NCBI GenBank assembly: GCA_018266255.1
Contig: JAFEAT010000008.1
Location: 1-64,000, forward strand
Direction of reading: 5' to 3'
Origin: Cyanobacteria bacterium SZAS-4
Lineage (GTDB): Bacteria > Cyanobacteriota > Vampirovibrionia > Obscuribacterales > Obscuribacteraceae
Length of the DNA: 64,000 nt
The notes beneath the pieces are model-generated. The model had not been told where the DNA came from. It saw nothing but the letters and a program-made list of their open reading frames with translations, and did no database searches. Shown here in pieces: positions 1 to 10,000 of this stretch; the stretch's first letter is position 1, and each line of letters opens with the position of its first letter. Both the position numbers and the translations under genes were made by a program.

Positions 1-74
1 AGCGCCGACCTGTCGTTTCCGCATTGCCCCTCGGCTCAAAGTACTGAACATTTAAGTCAGTGCTCACCGGTTAT
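1..74 (-). ncRNA. 5' part of a structured small RNA, left copy (runs off the window)
   Basis: This is the same sequence as the first 74 bases or so of the RNA proposed at 19018-19224, with one difference. Transcription would run leftward from about position 74 and leave the window at position 1. The rest of the RNA, including any terminator, is not visible. Identity to the right-hand copy and the shared -10 box are the only evidence. Confidence 0.5.
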
Positions 75-80
75 GCATCT

Positions 81-86
81 AGTATA
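81..86 (-). promoter_or_regulatory. -10 box of the left RNA copy
   Basis: Read on the minus strand this is TATACT, identical to the box in the right-hand copy at 19006-19011. No good -35 hexamer sits 16-18 bases upstream. The flanking run up to about position 150 is strongly conserved between copies, as expected for an activator or UP-element region. Confidence 0.55.
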
Positions 87-253
87 GCAAGCCAAAAATG
101 ATCCGCCAGTGCCCCATAGACTATTTAATAATGTATTTTTAGATGTGCGGAGAATGGCTTTCCATGCATGCTTGAGGATGTGACGCATATTTCCAAGCGC
201 TCGGCCAACAGACCTGCTCGTCAAATTGAATTATCTATATACGTTCATCATCG

Positions 254-499
254 TTAGTATAGACGCAGCATTTCCTGCAGCGCTCGGCGCAGTTCAATGC
301 GTTGACCTTCTGTTTCGTACTGCAGCTCTGCGCCGTTTAGATAATCCGCAACGCAATTCGTTTTTTCCACAGCGCAAGTTGAAACCGAAGCGATGCACCA
401 GAAAACAGCCAGAAACGTGCAACGATGAAGTGTGTGTTTGAGCTTACCCGCATAAAGTTTGACGTGGTGATCGGTTTTTTCGTAGCTGTTTGCAGTCAT
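254..499 (-). CDS. Small single-span membrane or exported protein downstream of exonuclease III
   Basis: An 81-residue ORF whose ATG lies 24 bases after the exonuclease III stop and has a clear AAGGA ribosome site six bases upstream, so it looks like the second gene of that operon. The protein has a basic N-terminal third, then one hydrophobic stretch (about residues 29-43, CTFLAVFWCIASVSTCA), then a charged tail rich in Glu and Arg. That suggests a membrane anchor or an uncleaved signal. I recognise no family. Opposite-strand ORFs here have no such start signals. The reality of this gene rests on its ribosome site and position only. Confidence 0.5.
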   Translation of the reverse strand: MTANSYEKTDHHVKLYAGKLKHTLHRCTFLAVFWCIASVSTCAVEKTNCVADYLNGAELQYETEGQRIELRRALQEMLRLY

Positions 500-523
500 C
501 GATATTCCTTGCGCAGCTTAATT

Positions 524-1300
524 TTAGTCGCTAACGTCGATCCATACCGGTGCATGATCGCTGGTTTTCTCCCAGCCTCTCACGTTTCTGTCAACATTAC
601 CAGCTTTCAGTCGAGTCGCGAGAGGCGCGTTGAGCAGTAGATGATCCATGCGGATGCCCGCGTCTCTATTGAATGCGTTTCGAAAATAATCCCAGTAGGT
701 GAAGATTTTTTCGTTGCGATGCAGCTCGCGTATCGAGTCTGTCCAACCCTGTTTCAAGAGTTGTTGATAAATCTCTTTCGCCTCAGGAAAGAAAACAGCG
801 TCATTGACCCATCGTTCCGGTTTTTGCGCATCGAAATCGGTCGGAATAATATTGTAATCGCCGAGCACAACAACTGGGTTTGACATTTTTACAAGCATCT
901 CGCTTCGAATCACGAGCCTTTGCAGCCAGTTCATTTTGTAGTCAAACTTTGGTCCAGGAGCTGGATTTCCGTTTGGAGCGTATAAGCAGCACACCAAAAT
1001 ATCTTCAACTTGCGCTTCGATGTAGCGACTCTGTTCGTCGGTGTCATTGCCTGGAAGTCCACGCGAGGATTCTTTCAGCTCAAGTTGATTTTTCGCGAGA
1101 ATGGCAACACCATTCCAACTTTTTTGACCGTGCATGACGACGTTGTAGCCGGCTCCATGTATCGCCAACAGAGGGAATTTTTCCTCGATCGATTTGAGCT
1201 CTTGCAGACATGCAACGTCTGGTGCGGTTTCTTCCAGCCACCGCAGTAAAACTGGAAGGCGTGCATTTATTCCGTTAACGTTGTACGTTGCTATTTTCAT
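524..1300 (-). CDS. xthA: Exodeoxyribonuclease III
   Basis: A 258-residue protein of the ExoIII/AP-endonuclease family (endonuclease/exonuclease/phosphatase fold). It cuts DNA at abasic sites and degrades 3' ends in base-excision repair in the cytoplasm. It opens with MKIATYNVNGINAR (metal-binding Asn), then has a CLQELK motif with the metal-ligand Glu, a VLGDYNI motif and a C-terminal SDHAPV motif with the catalytic His. I chose the ATG at 1300 because family members start exactly at MKIATYNVNG; an upstream ATG at 1354 adds 18 unrelated residues. It is divergent from the papain-like gene and followed by a small ORF with its own ribosome site. Confidence 0.95.
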   Translation of the reverse strand: MKIATYNVNGINARLPVLLRWLEETAPDVACLQELKSIEEKFPLLAIHGAGYNVVMHGQKSWNGVAILAKNQLELKESSRGLPGNDTDEQSRYIEAQVEDILVCCLYAPNGNPAPGPKFDYKMNWLQRLVIRSEMLVKMSNPVVVLGDYNIIPTDFDAQKPERWVNDAVFFPEAKEIYQQLLKQGWTDSIRELHRNEKIFTYWDYFRNAFNRDAGIRMDHLLLNAPLATRLKAGNVDRNVRGWEKTSDHAPVWIDVSD

Positions 1301-1488
1301 ATCTATATTTGGAACCTGCGAAAGCTTGCCTAAATTCTTGGATTTGAACGGCATCTATTTTAGTCGATTTAAGCACAATTCTTTCACTATCAGGCTCAGC
1401 TTCAAGCTTTGACCCAATGTTGACCCAAGCCAAGAAGATACTGTCTTTGCGACAACGAAGCGCAGCTGTTTTAGTTCAAAGGTATCCT

Positions 1489-2874
1489 ATGGTTGAAACG
1501 AAAAATTCTCAATTCACGGACAGCGACACAAATTTACCAGGCGAAGAAAACAATAAGTATGAAAGTGCAAGTGACGCACTGATTGCAGAATTCCATTTAG
1601 TCAACGATCGATCATCGCTTATTTTGATCGATCGTCCTGATAATACAAAAATATTATTGCCTTCAGCCAAGGTAGATACCGATGGATCTCTGACATTCGC
1701 CTTTGAAGGTCACTGCAACCTTGACGTGATTCCGCCTGCTGCTGCTGCCGGTGATGATTCTTTAGGAAGAACGAACGGTGGGGGCAATGGTGGTAACAGC
1801 AGTGATAGCAACGAAAATAAACTAGAGGAGAATGCTCGCACATACCTTTCAAATTCTCGCGGGCTAGATTCAAAATCAGAACGTAATAGATTCCTTGAAG
1901 ACGTTCAAACTTTTAAAAGTAATGCCGCGGGGCGTTTGAGCGAAGCACAGATCGAGTCTGTGTTTGAGTCGGTAAATAAGCTTTTTGAATCGAATACAGG
2001 AAAGATTCCTGCGCAGCTGAGACACCAACTTGCGGCCCAGATAATGAATCAGGCTGCTAACCCCGACAATGTAGATCAAGGCGCTCATGGCACCTGCGCA
2101 CCAGCTGTTGTTGAGGGGCGAACTTGGTGGCGGTCACCAGAAATAGCGGCAGGTATGGTTGCACAAATCGCTATAGAGGGACAGTGGACGTCGTTCGACG
2201 ACAAGACCATCACAATACCTGACCAAGCTTTGATACCAGACAACGAAGCCCGAGTTTATCCAAAGAGCGATAATTTTCGAAGTTTTGCTTCCCAGATTTT
2301 TGAAGTCGGACTCTACAATGACTGGGGACAGCGAGATACTCCGCCTCGCTGGTACACGTTGCGGAATCCGGCAGCTGATAGACCAGCTGATGGTGGCTGG
2401 TTGTCTAGTCGTGATACTTCGGAACTATTGCGCGATGCCAACGGAAATCCATCTAACCCTGATTTCGGTTTTGCGGCAATTGGACTCTACAACCAGCTTC
2501 TCAGTGGTGGCGATGGCAGAACCAGTCTGATCAATGCGCAATATGGATTTGGTGATTGCCCCACGGTGGCGACGTTCAACGACTTGGACCAACTTACCAG
2601 CTTAATTGACGAGAATAAAACGAAAGGAAATATGCCAATTTCTATCGGTGTAGCAGGGTACGATCACACTGTATTTAGTGGCGGTCAAAATAGGTCTGAT
2701 TCGACTCATCAAGTGAATCACGTAATTTTGATAGACGATTACGACGCGCAAAATGGCATGGTGCGGTTGAATAATAGTTGGGGTCCCGAGCAAGACAAGT
2801 GGGTTCGACTCGAAGATCTTTACTACGCGACCGGCTATTTTGCCGAACCCACATATCCAAATGGTATGCGTTAA
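1489..2874 (+). CDS. Papain-like cysteine protease domain protein, leaderless
   Basis: A 461-residue protein with a polar N-terminus and no signal peptide. A low-complexity Gly/Asn/Ser linker lies at about 93-112, a helical segment at 115-190 and a papain-like domain at 195-461. The domain shows QGAHGTCAPA with Cys203 as nucleophile, VNHVILIDDYD with His411 and LNNSWG with Asn429, which is the Cys-His-Asn order of clan CA peptidases. The start at 1489 has an AAAGG ribosome site; an in-frame ATG at 1417 has none. The same Cys/His/Asn arrangement ends the giant protein at 7035-13286, so the two are probably functionally related. The substrate is unknown; a role as protease or transglutaminase-like enzyme is inferred from the motifs. 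Confidence 0.75.
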   Translation: MVETKNSQFTDSDTNLPGEENNKYESASDALIAEFHLVNDRSSLILIDRPDNTKILLPSAKVDTDGSLTFAFEGHCNLDVIPPAAAAGDDSLGRTNGGGNGGNSSDSNENKLEENARTYLSNSRGLDSKSERNRFLEDVQTFKSNAAGRLSEAQIESVFESVNKLFESNTGKIPAQLRHQLAAQIMNQAANPDNVDQGAHGTCAPAVVEGRTWWRSPEIAAGMVAQIAIEGQWTSFDDKTITIPDQALIPDNEARVYPKSDNFRSFASQIFEVGLYNDWGQRDTPPRWYTLRNPAADRPADGGWLSSRDTSELLRDANGNPSNPDFGFAAIGLYNQLLSGGDGRTSLINAQYGFGDCPTVATFNDLDQLTSLIDENKTKGNMPISIGVAGYDHTVFSGGQNRSDSTHQVNHVILIDDYDAQNGMVRLNNSWGPEQDKWVRLEDLYYATGYFAEPTYPNGMR

Positions 2875-2914
2875 TAAAATTGCTCGCTCAAGAACAGAGT
2901 CTGCGGCAGAGCTT

Positions 2915-4135
2915 TCAGTCTTTTGTTTCGGGAACACCTAAGTAAAAAACCAAAAGTCCAACCAACCCAATTGCAGCAAGTGAGCAAAATCCCGCATTAT
3001 AGCCGAAATACTTCACGATGTATCCTGCCAAAATATTACTCAGGGCTGCACCAATTCCTTGTGCTGTTAGCGCGAAACCGCGAATTACATTGTAGTGACC
3101 ACTACCCGATGTTAGATCCGCGACAATCACTGAAAGCACAACGCCGAAAATGCCAGCACCTATGCCGTCTAGGAGCTGCACGGCTACTATAAATGTAGGG
3201 TCACTGCTAAACGTGTAGAGAAATCCGCGAATTGGTAAAGCCGCAAATGCGACGAGAAAGACTGGCTTGCGTCCCCAAATATCCGCGAACTTCCCGGCTA
3301 ATATGCTGGCTGGAATCATCACCAGTTGTCCCGCAAAAATGCACGCCGAGATAGATAAAGCCGCTTCATGAGCGTGCCCTTCTGAAATGTATTGACCTGC
3401 CAAAGGGAGCATTGCCGCATTTGACAGGTGGAACAGCGCGACTGCGACCGCAAACATCAGCACTTTTCGATTTAGTAGCGATGAGCCTAGTGAGAGCACC
3501 GGTGAGTCGTCGGCGGGCTCATCTCTCGAGCCGCTAGCCATTGCATGATCTATTTCCTTTTCGTTAATGAATCCAACGGCGACAATACTTAAGGCTGCGA
3601 ATATTCCAATTAGGTAAAAGACCCAATTGCCTGAAATGTAATATCCTGCGAGACCAGTGAGCACCGCCGCCACAACGTTTCCGATATGATTGCAAGCTTC
3701 GTTCCGCCCCATTCGTGCGGAAAATTTCTTGTGTCCGACCAGTCCCAAACTTATTGCAACAATGGCTGGTCCTAAAATAGAGGCGGAAATTCCATAGACG
3801 ATTTGCGCTGCAACGACAAAGTAGAATCCATGGAAGATGGTGATAGAAATGCAGCTAATGCTAATTAAAATGGCTGCCAGTGCGATTAAAAAGCGCTTTT
3901 GTCTTGTACGATCAATCAATGCTCCGGCAGGCGTTTGAGCGATCAATCCGGCAATCCCCATTGCGGAAATTGCCGTTCCGATGCTTCCTTGATCCCAATG
4001 CTGAGTGCTTCTCAAGTAACTGCCGAGGTAGGGACCAATGCCACCGGCTACATCACCAATGCACATGCACAAAACATCGAGAGCCCGGAGTGTGGTGGCG
4101 TTCGTTTGGTTTGCACTTTTTTCCACTGTGTTCAT
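2915..4135 (-). CDS. Major facilitator superfamily transporter
   Basis: A 406-residue inner-membrane protein with about 12 hydrophobic spans in two halves, divided by a polar central loop (about residues 200-222). The loop after span 2 reads GALIDRTRQKR, which fits MFS motif A (G-x-x-x-D-R). Length and pattern are normal for a drug/sugar-type MFS permease; the substrate cannot be read from the sequence. Its 3' end converges with the papain-like gene 40 bases away. It has no obvious operon partner. Confidence 0.88.
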   Translation of the reverse strand: MNTVEKSANQTNATTLRALDVLCMCIGDVAGGIGPYLGSYLRSTQHWDQGSIGTAISAMGIAGLIAQTPAGALIDRTRQKRFLIALAAILISISCISITIFHGFYFVVAAQIVYGISASILGPAIVAISLGLVGHKKFSARMGRNEACNHIGNVVAAVLTGLAGYYISGNWVFYLIGIFAALSIVAVGFINEKEIDHAMASGSRDEPADDSPVLSLGSSLLNRKVLMFAVAVALFHLSNAAMLPLAGQYISEGHAHEAALSISACIFAGQLVMIPASILAGKFADIWGRKPVFLVAFAALPIRGFLYTFSSDPTFIVAVQLLDGIGAGIFGVVLSVIVADLTSGSGHYNVIRGFALTAQGIGAALSNILAGYIVKYFGYNAGFCSLAAIGLVGLLVFYLGVPETKD

Positions 4136-4449
4136 GTCGGCTAGGTCGAACAGCGTCTTCTGCAGTTATGAATAAATAATTATGGATATTGACACGGTTC
4201 AAATTCAAGCTCAACAGGAGCTCTTATCGCCGGGTTTGGTACTGTATATGGTGCGAATGACAGGTACGGACAATGAAACGTCCGTAACTTATAGTCAGCG
4301 AACATCGGGAATAGCTTTAGTGCTTGCGAAGCAGACGGGCTGGAGCAGCCCGAGCTTTGAAAGGAAGTTTGCAAGCTAAATTCGTATTTCTTTACGTTGC
4401 CAATCGAACACACTACGGCGCAAGGCTTTGGGCTGTAAAGGATTCCAAG

Positions 4450-4508
4450 AAGAACGTTCTTTCAATGAAATAAACTGCGTTTTGCAAATCACAAGGCGGG
4501 CGTACAAT
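4450..4508 (+). promoter_or_regulatory. Putative promoter and operator of the PAS protein gene
   Basis: A -35-like TTTGCA (4481-4486) and a -10-like TACAAT (4503-4508) are 16 bases apart. A perfect 12-base palindrome, AAGAACGTTCTT (4450-4461), lies 19 bases upstream of the -35 and could be a regulator site. The rest of the 4136-4610 gap holds no convincing gene; a 65-codon ORF at 4182-4379 has no ribosome site. Confidence 0.4.
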
Positions 4509-4527
4509 GGATGCGCGGGTGTTAAAA

Positions 4528-4587
4528 GGCGCGTAAGTGGAAGCAATGGCGCGTAGGTGTCAGTAATGACGCGTCCACCTGCCGGAA
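4528..4587 (+). repeat. Imperfect 20-bp tandem repeats in the leader of the PAS gene
   Basis: GGCGCGTAAGTGGAAGCAAT (4528-4547) is followed by GGCGCGTAGGTGTCAGTAAT (4548-4567) and by a weaker third unit starting GACGCGTCC at 4568. A degenerate unit precedes them from 4510. The period is exactly 20 bases, two DNA turns. The repeats lie between the proposed -10 and the ribosome site, so they may bind a regulator or act in the mRNA leader. Confidence 0.6.
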
Positions 4588-4610
4588 ACCTGGAGCATAG
4601 GAGACCTTGT

Positions 4611-5810
4611 ATGGACTTAGTTAATCCCAACGCGAAGAGTCGCGGGAGTCAGTTATCAGTTGATCGTTACGGATTTGGGTCCGCCGATGAGGCCCTCGGA
4701 GCTATTATTGATGCGCTTCCAGCCATGGTCTGGCTCGGCGATGACGAGGGGCGAGTTCACTACTTTAACGAACAGTTTTATTCTTTCACAGGTTTGAACC
4801 GAGCTGACGATGATGGTTTTCTTTATAAGTCAGTGCTCCACCCGGACGACCAACACAAGCAACTTCTTGCCCTGGAGGCTATCAAAGAGCGCCGCACAAT
4901 CGAGTTAGAGATACGCCATCGCGCAGCCGATGGAACCTATCGGTGGTACTTGGTTCGGGGCGTGCCGCTAACAATCGGCAATGGACAGGTGACCTATATT
5001 GGCACCAACATGGACATTGACGACCGCAAACGTGCTGAAGAAGCACTAAAAGAAAGTGAAGAGGAACTTCGCACTTTAGCTGAGCTGATACCACAGCTGG
5101 TGAGCATCGCTGATCTGGAAGGGCGAACTCTTTATGGAAATCAGAGACTTTATGACTACATCGGTAGACGCAGAGAAGAAGAAACTGGTTTTCTCTGGAA
5201 AGAGGTAATTCATCCGGATGATTTGAAAGCAATAGTTCATCAGCTCGCTCACCCTACACCATTAGCTCCTGGCGCACTATGGCAAATGCAGGTTCGATAC
5301 AGAGCGGCCAATGGTGAATACAATTGGCACTTGGTAAGAGCGGCTGAAAGTCCCGATGGAAAAAAAGTTTTTGTGACAGCCACAGATATCGACGATCAAA
5401 AGTGCGTCGAAGACGAGGTTCGCAAATCCGAAGCACAACTGAGAACACTAGCCGAAGCTATTCCACAGATTGTATGGAGCTGTGATCGCCACGGAAAGAT
5501 AACGTTTATGAATCAGCGCTATCTCGAATACACTGGTTTGTCCGCAGAGCAAGCTGCTGATGGAGGCTTGCAGTTGTTGATTCATCCTGATGATCTTCAA
5601 ACATATCTCGATCGATGGAATCACTCTCTAGCTACTGGAGAGACATTCGAATGTACGTTTCGTCTGAAGCGAGTAGTCGGTATGCGCGCTTCCAAACCCA
5701 GTGGATACAGGCGACTTCTGAGTCGTGCGGTCGCTTTGCGAGACTCGACCGGTAAGGTGCTCAAATGGTTTGGAACTTCGACGGATATCGAAGGCACCGT
5801 CAATATTTAG
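4611..5810 (+). CDS. Triple-PAS sensory protein without an output domain
   Basis: A 399-residue soluble protein made of three consecutive PAS domains of the PAS_3 type (about residues 20-140, 150-270 and 275-398). Each has an IP.xVW-like start and, in the first two, an AADG/AANG...W..VR core strand. Short coiled-coil linkers (DDRKRAEEALKESEEEL) join them. The protein stops right after the third PAS, where family members usually continue into a histidine kinase or GGDEF module. So it is either a stand-alone sensor that works with a partner kinase or the remnant of a longer kinase. The start at 4611 has an AGGAGA ribosome site seven bases upstream; upstream starts have none. Its stop lies four bases from the stop of the convergent gene. 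Confidence 0.85.
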   Translation: MDLVNPNAKSRGSQLSVDRYGFGSADEALGAIIDALPAMVWLGDDEGRVHYFNEQFYSFTGLNRADDDGFLYKSVLHPDDQHKQLLALEAIKERRTIELEIRHRAADGTYRWYLVRGVPLTIGNGQVTYIGTNMDIDDRKRAEEALKESEEELRTLAELIPQLVSIADLEGRTLYGNQRLYDYIGRRREEETGFLWKEVIHPDDLKAIVHQLAHPTPLAPGALWQMQVRYRAANGEYNWHLVRAAESPDGKKVFVTATDIDDQKCVEDEVRKSEAQLRTLAEAIPQIVWSCDRHGKITFMNQRYLEYTGLSAEQAADGGLQLLIHPDDLQTYLDRWNHSLATGETFECTFRLKRVVGMRASKPSGYRRLLSRAVALRDSTGKVLKWFGTSTDIEGTVNI

Positions 5811-5814
5811 AAGC

Positions 5815-7008
5815 TTAAGGCTTGATTTCGGGTGGTCTTCTGTTGTTGAAATTGTTCAGAACTTGCATGCGAGCTAAGTCTTCGGTTCTGCGATTGATGT
5901 AGTTTTCATCCGGAATATTCGGATTCTTTGAGTTCGCGCGCCAAATTTTCTCTGCTTTCGCAAGGTCGTTAGCTGCACCAACGGTATCTCCAGATGACTG
6001 TTTCACATTTGCGAGCTTGTCGTAAACCCAGGCGGTTTGAGGCGTTTCTTCGCCAAATCTGTTGAAGATTCCTAGCGCTTGCTCATAGCTCGCTTTCGCA
6101 TTCGGATTTGACAGTCGCCCCTGCACCATATGCGCATCACCAAGTTGAACAAGGGTAGAAGCAACCTCCTGGCTGTTCTCTCCATAGCGAGATTTGACTT
6201 CATTCAATGATTTTTCAATCTCTGATGTCCGTGGACCGAAGAAGTCTCCAGTCGTCGGGCGAGGAGCAGGTCGTTCACCAAAAAATATGTCGGAATTCTT
6301 TGGAACGCTTTTCGCTTCGCTGGCTAGATAATTTTTTGAAGTTGCGCCAATAACACCACCCATTACAGCAAATTTCATACCTGTCTCCAATGCGTCTTGA
6401 TGAGGATTGCCGGCTAAATTGTTTGCCTCAGCGTCAACTACTCCTGCCCCAAACGCCGATAGCGACGCGGTTCCGACTGTCATCAGGCGGTTTGACAATC
6501 CTGATGAGAACGATCCGAAGAGCGGTCTCAGTGCATTGTTCAATCCGGCGCCCACGGCAAAGGTACCAAACCCGATACCAGCATTTTTTGCTTTCTCTAG
6601 CATAAAGTTTCCATCGTTTTGTACGGGTTGAAACAGTGTACTGTACGTTGCGCCGGTTAATCCCGCTTCTTTTATGCCCATTCCACTCGCGGTTAGCACC
6701 GAGGTTTCTGTGCTCAATCGGGTAAATGAGCTTCCAGCTCGCACCATTTTGTGCGACGCTACGATCAGTGGGAGCATTCCGATCGCGCCACCGATTGTCT
6801 CTGCAAACCATGCCGTTGAGCCTGTTCTAGTTTCAGCAGGTGCCGCTGCTATATTCAGTTCTGGTAAATCTATATGCACAGCACCAGCGATCTGCCTCAC
6901 CGAATCGTATGGTTGCTGAATGCCGGTGTAGAGAGCGGCTTGCAATCCATCTGCTGCAGCAGTGGTGAGCGAATTGTCGTCGCGTGTAGGTTTGTCTGTT
7001 CCTTCCAT
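5815..7008 (-). CDS. Leaderless protein with Gly-rich hydrophobic domain and TPR tail
   Basis: A 397-residue protein of unknown function. Residues 20-90 carry an IQxP..S..QI...LPEL block, followed by a Gly/Ala-rich hydrophobic region to about 230 with several segments that could insert into a membrane. Residues 265-380 look like tetratricopeptide repeats (STLVQLGDAHMVQG, ASYEQALGIF). The first 230 residues align by eye with the N-terminus of the 749-residue protein at 38367. It lies 26 bases downstream of the giant gene on the same strand and has its own AAGGA ribosome site, so the two are probably co-transcribed and may act together. No Sec signal is visible. Confidence 0.75.
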   Translation of the reverse strand: MEGTDKPTRDDNSLTTAAADGLQAALYTGIQQPYDSVRQIAGAVHIDLPELNIAAAPAETRTGSTAWFAETIGGAIGMLPLIVASHKMVRAGSSFTRLSTETSVLTASGMGIKEAGLTGATYSTLFQPVQNDGNFMLEKAKNAGIGFGTFAVGAGLNNALRPLFGSFSSGLSNRLMTVGTASLSAFGAGVVDAEANNLAGNPHQDALETGMKFAVMGGVIGATSKNYLASEAKSVPKNSDIFFGERPAPRPTTGDFFGPRTSEIEKSLNEVKSRYGENSQEVASTLVQLGDAHMVQGRLSNPNAKASYEQALGIFNRFGEETPQTAWVYDKLANVKQSSGDTVGAANDLAKAEKIWRANSKNPNIPDENYINRRTEDLARMQVLNNFNNRRPPEIKP

Positions 7009-7034
7009 TGCGTTCCTTTATTGTTGATTAGTGT

Positions 7035-10000
7035 CTAGCGGTATCGCATTGCATCGAACAAAGCTTCGACCGGCACGGCGTTGGCGCCCAAATGATCGTC
7101 TACAGACCCCCATTGGTTGGTAAATTCGACATACCATTTGCCGTTTCTTTCGAAGATGTTTTGAACGCTGATTACATGTGCACCACCATCAACGGCGTCA
7201 CCCGGCAGTCCTGTAAAGAGCGGGTCTCGCGTGTCAACGAAAACTGTTGCCGGGAATACGCCGTTTTGCTTCATTTGCACTAATTCTTTTGCAAGTTGGT
7301 CTGAAGTGTCGACATTGATTGCACTGTCATCGACATGTCGTGCGATCATATGCGGTGGATCTTCGAACCCAAGTATCTGTTTATCGATGTACAGCAGTTG
7401 TTCACCGCGTAAGTGGGGTGTGTCAATAGTCGGGAATTCGGTTACGGACATATCTAGTCCAGTGATCGGGTCGATCACTCGGGAACTTTTGGGAATGACA
7501 AATCTTGACGGCGGTTTTGTGTGGTAATTGTTGATCACTTCACCACTTGAAGATCTACCTGGTCCATTGGAGAATTCATATCTCAACTCACCGGGCTTGA
7601 AGGGGAGACCTGCACGAATATCGTTGACGGTGCTGGTTGCACGCGCACCATCGATAGTTTGAGTCTGCCAGTAGGTTTCGACAGCAGTTGTTTGGAACAA
7701 TTGATCGAAGAAATCACGTCCGGAATATTGGAGTGGATTGAAATCGTTTTCAAAGACCTGCCCGAATGGGGTCAGGACGTTGTTCATCGCCGTCATGTCA
7801 ATTATGGAGCCATCGGCGGTGATAAATTTGCCGGTCGTTGCTACATCTGACACCATTTGCAGCGCCTTATCTGGATGCAACTGAATCAAGCGGTTTTCCA
7901 CTTCTGCTGTGACGTTGCACGTGTTGAAAAGTCCCTGACCGATAGTGTGCGGATTGTTAGTTTTATAGATGAACTGCTCGGCTAGTTTCATTCTGTCTGC
8001 TAGCGGAAGAACTGCGTTGTCGGTAGAGATTAGTCTGTCGAGCTGGTAATAGGTGTTGGCAATATCTTCGGTGCTCAAAGGTGGCTTTCGGCTCAGGGCT
8101 GCGGTTTCGAACTCGTCTATCCATTTTTCGAATCTCGCCTGTCTCTGTGCATCTCCTCCAAATCCTTTGGCTGCGAATTCCTTCACACGAGCCTTTTCTA
8201 CAGCCAGATCTTTCGCATAGACACTTTCGCGACCTACATTATCGACCTTAATCAGTTGTCCATCCGGCCTTTCCTTTATGCCGGTCCACTCTTGTGAGTC
8301 AAGTGTCGCTTTGAGTTTCGTAATCGAACCGTCAGCGTCGACTCTGACTTCATTGTGCCATTCAACAATTGTTCCTGCTGCGTCTGTCTCTTGCCAGTAT
8401 GCTCTGCCATTTACTTGTGTCTTCTCAAAGACAGACTCCATCTTTCCGTTTCTGGCGTATTCGACTCTCGTTAACTCACCATTTGCATCTCGTGTAAAAG
8501 TCACGTCTTGACCTTTCGAGTTGCGAACTCCTACGACTTCACCTTTGGCATCATATATGGTGCGTGTATTGGCCGCGGTATCTTCATGCACGTATGTTCC
8601 ATCAGGCTGTTTTACAACTTCGCCAGATTTGATGTTGTTGTCCAAAACCTCTTTTGAAGTCGGTGCTTTGGGTGGCTCAACTCGATCAGCCGTGGCTGTT
8701 GCTGCATTCTTGTACCTGTATTCTATTTCTCCGCCGCTAAAAATCTTGACCGATTCTAAGGGCTCGTTCGGCTTTGTCGGTAAGCGGAGCGTGTCAGCCG
8801 GATTAGTAATCTCAAGGGTTCCGAAACTATCCAGAAGTGCAATGTTGTCTGCAAAAGGAGCGCCATTAGCATCTACCCACTGGCCATTCACTGGTGTCCA
8901 AACGTTGTCGCCATATGTGATCTTATTTGGAACGGAAGTGAACTGTCCTGCTGGATATTCAAAAGTGGCTTTGACACCGTCATTGGTTATCGATTGGGTG
9001 ACGCGGTCCTTAGCATCGAAGGTTGCCGTTGAATTGTTTTGGAAGTGAACATCCATAGTGCCATCGGGACGCAGGGTCATGGTATCGATGGACTGACCTG
9101 GACTGGTGTTGCTATATCTTGGCGTACCAATTTGATAGTCGCTAGGATGAAAGGCGTAAAAACCGGGCCAAGGTTCTCCTTTGACAGTAATGGAACCGTC
9201 TGCAGCGACAGAAACCTCGGTACCGAGGGCGTTCGCTCTGCTTCCGTCGGCCGCCACTCGGTAATAAACCCCGTGGTCTAACATGACAGAAGATCTTGGA
9301 TCGATGGATCCATCAGCTTTATAGTTAATCGCTTTGTTCACTACTACGTCTTTCGTGACTGGGTTTTCGACGTAATCAACCGACGTACTGCCGTTTTTTG
9401 AGCCGTTCAACAGCAATTTGTCTTTAATCGGTGGTTCGACTAAGCTTTTTCCTACAGGTGCATCACCGAGTGCGATATCTCCATCTTTCAGCTGGAAAAC
9501 ATGACCACTGTCGCCATCAATCTTGTAGACGACATCTCCTCTTTGCACGTACTGAATTTGACCTTTTTCAGGTGTGACAAAAAGGCGCTTTTCGCCACCT
9601 GCAGTTGCGGCTTCTTTAGCCGTTACGCTTAAATAGTGGGTCGTACCACTAATGCCCAGATGAATGAGCGAACCCATAGCGAAGCCGGTCAAACCGGTGG
9701 TAAGTAGAGTGGCGATGTCTATTGGTCGTCCGTCAATCAGGTCGTTTGCTAATGAGCTTCCACTATTGACAGCACCACCTGTAACGCCACTTTCGACTGC
9801 GCCTCTAATCATATTTTGCAGAGCCGAATTGTTTGAAAGTGTGCTGATAATATCTGCTTGATCTTGCAGACCACCTTGAATCGCATGCAGAATTGCTTGT
9901 TTTTGTGCTTGCGAAGTTCCTGCAGTTGCTACCTCGTCAACTAAGGTCGTGAGATCCAGGTCTGAGATTTTACCGCTGCCCTGAGCGAGTAACTGTGAAA

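Larger units (their letters stand above)
1..208 (-). repeat. Left copy of a 208-bp inverted repeat
   Basis: The reverse complement of this segment matches 18884-19091 over the same length with no net gap; my hand count gives about 19 mismatches (roughly 91% identity). The part that would be transcribed (1-74) has one mismatch, and most changes cluster at 150-182. The copy reaches the window edge, so it probably continues to the left. It carries a conserved -10 box and the beginning of an RNA gene pointing out of the window. No transposase or terminal-repeat structure accompanies it, so I read it as a duplicated RNA locus rather than a mobile element. Confidence 0.9.

Noticed and set aside
123..441. 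Plus-strand ORF of 71 codons at 226-441
   Set aside because: It has no ribosome site, overlaps the better-supported minus-strand frame and reads as shadow sequence.
4182..4379. 65-codon ORF upstream of the PAS gene
   Set aside because: It has no ribosome site and lies in the promoter area; only its length supports it.
8521..9048. Plus-strand ORF of 175 codons inside the giant gene
   Set aside because: It is the complementary shadow of the YD-like region of the 2083-residue protein, with Ser/Val-rich shadow composition.
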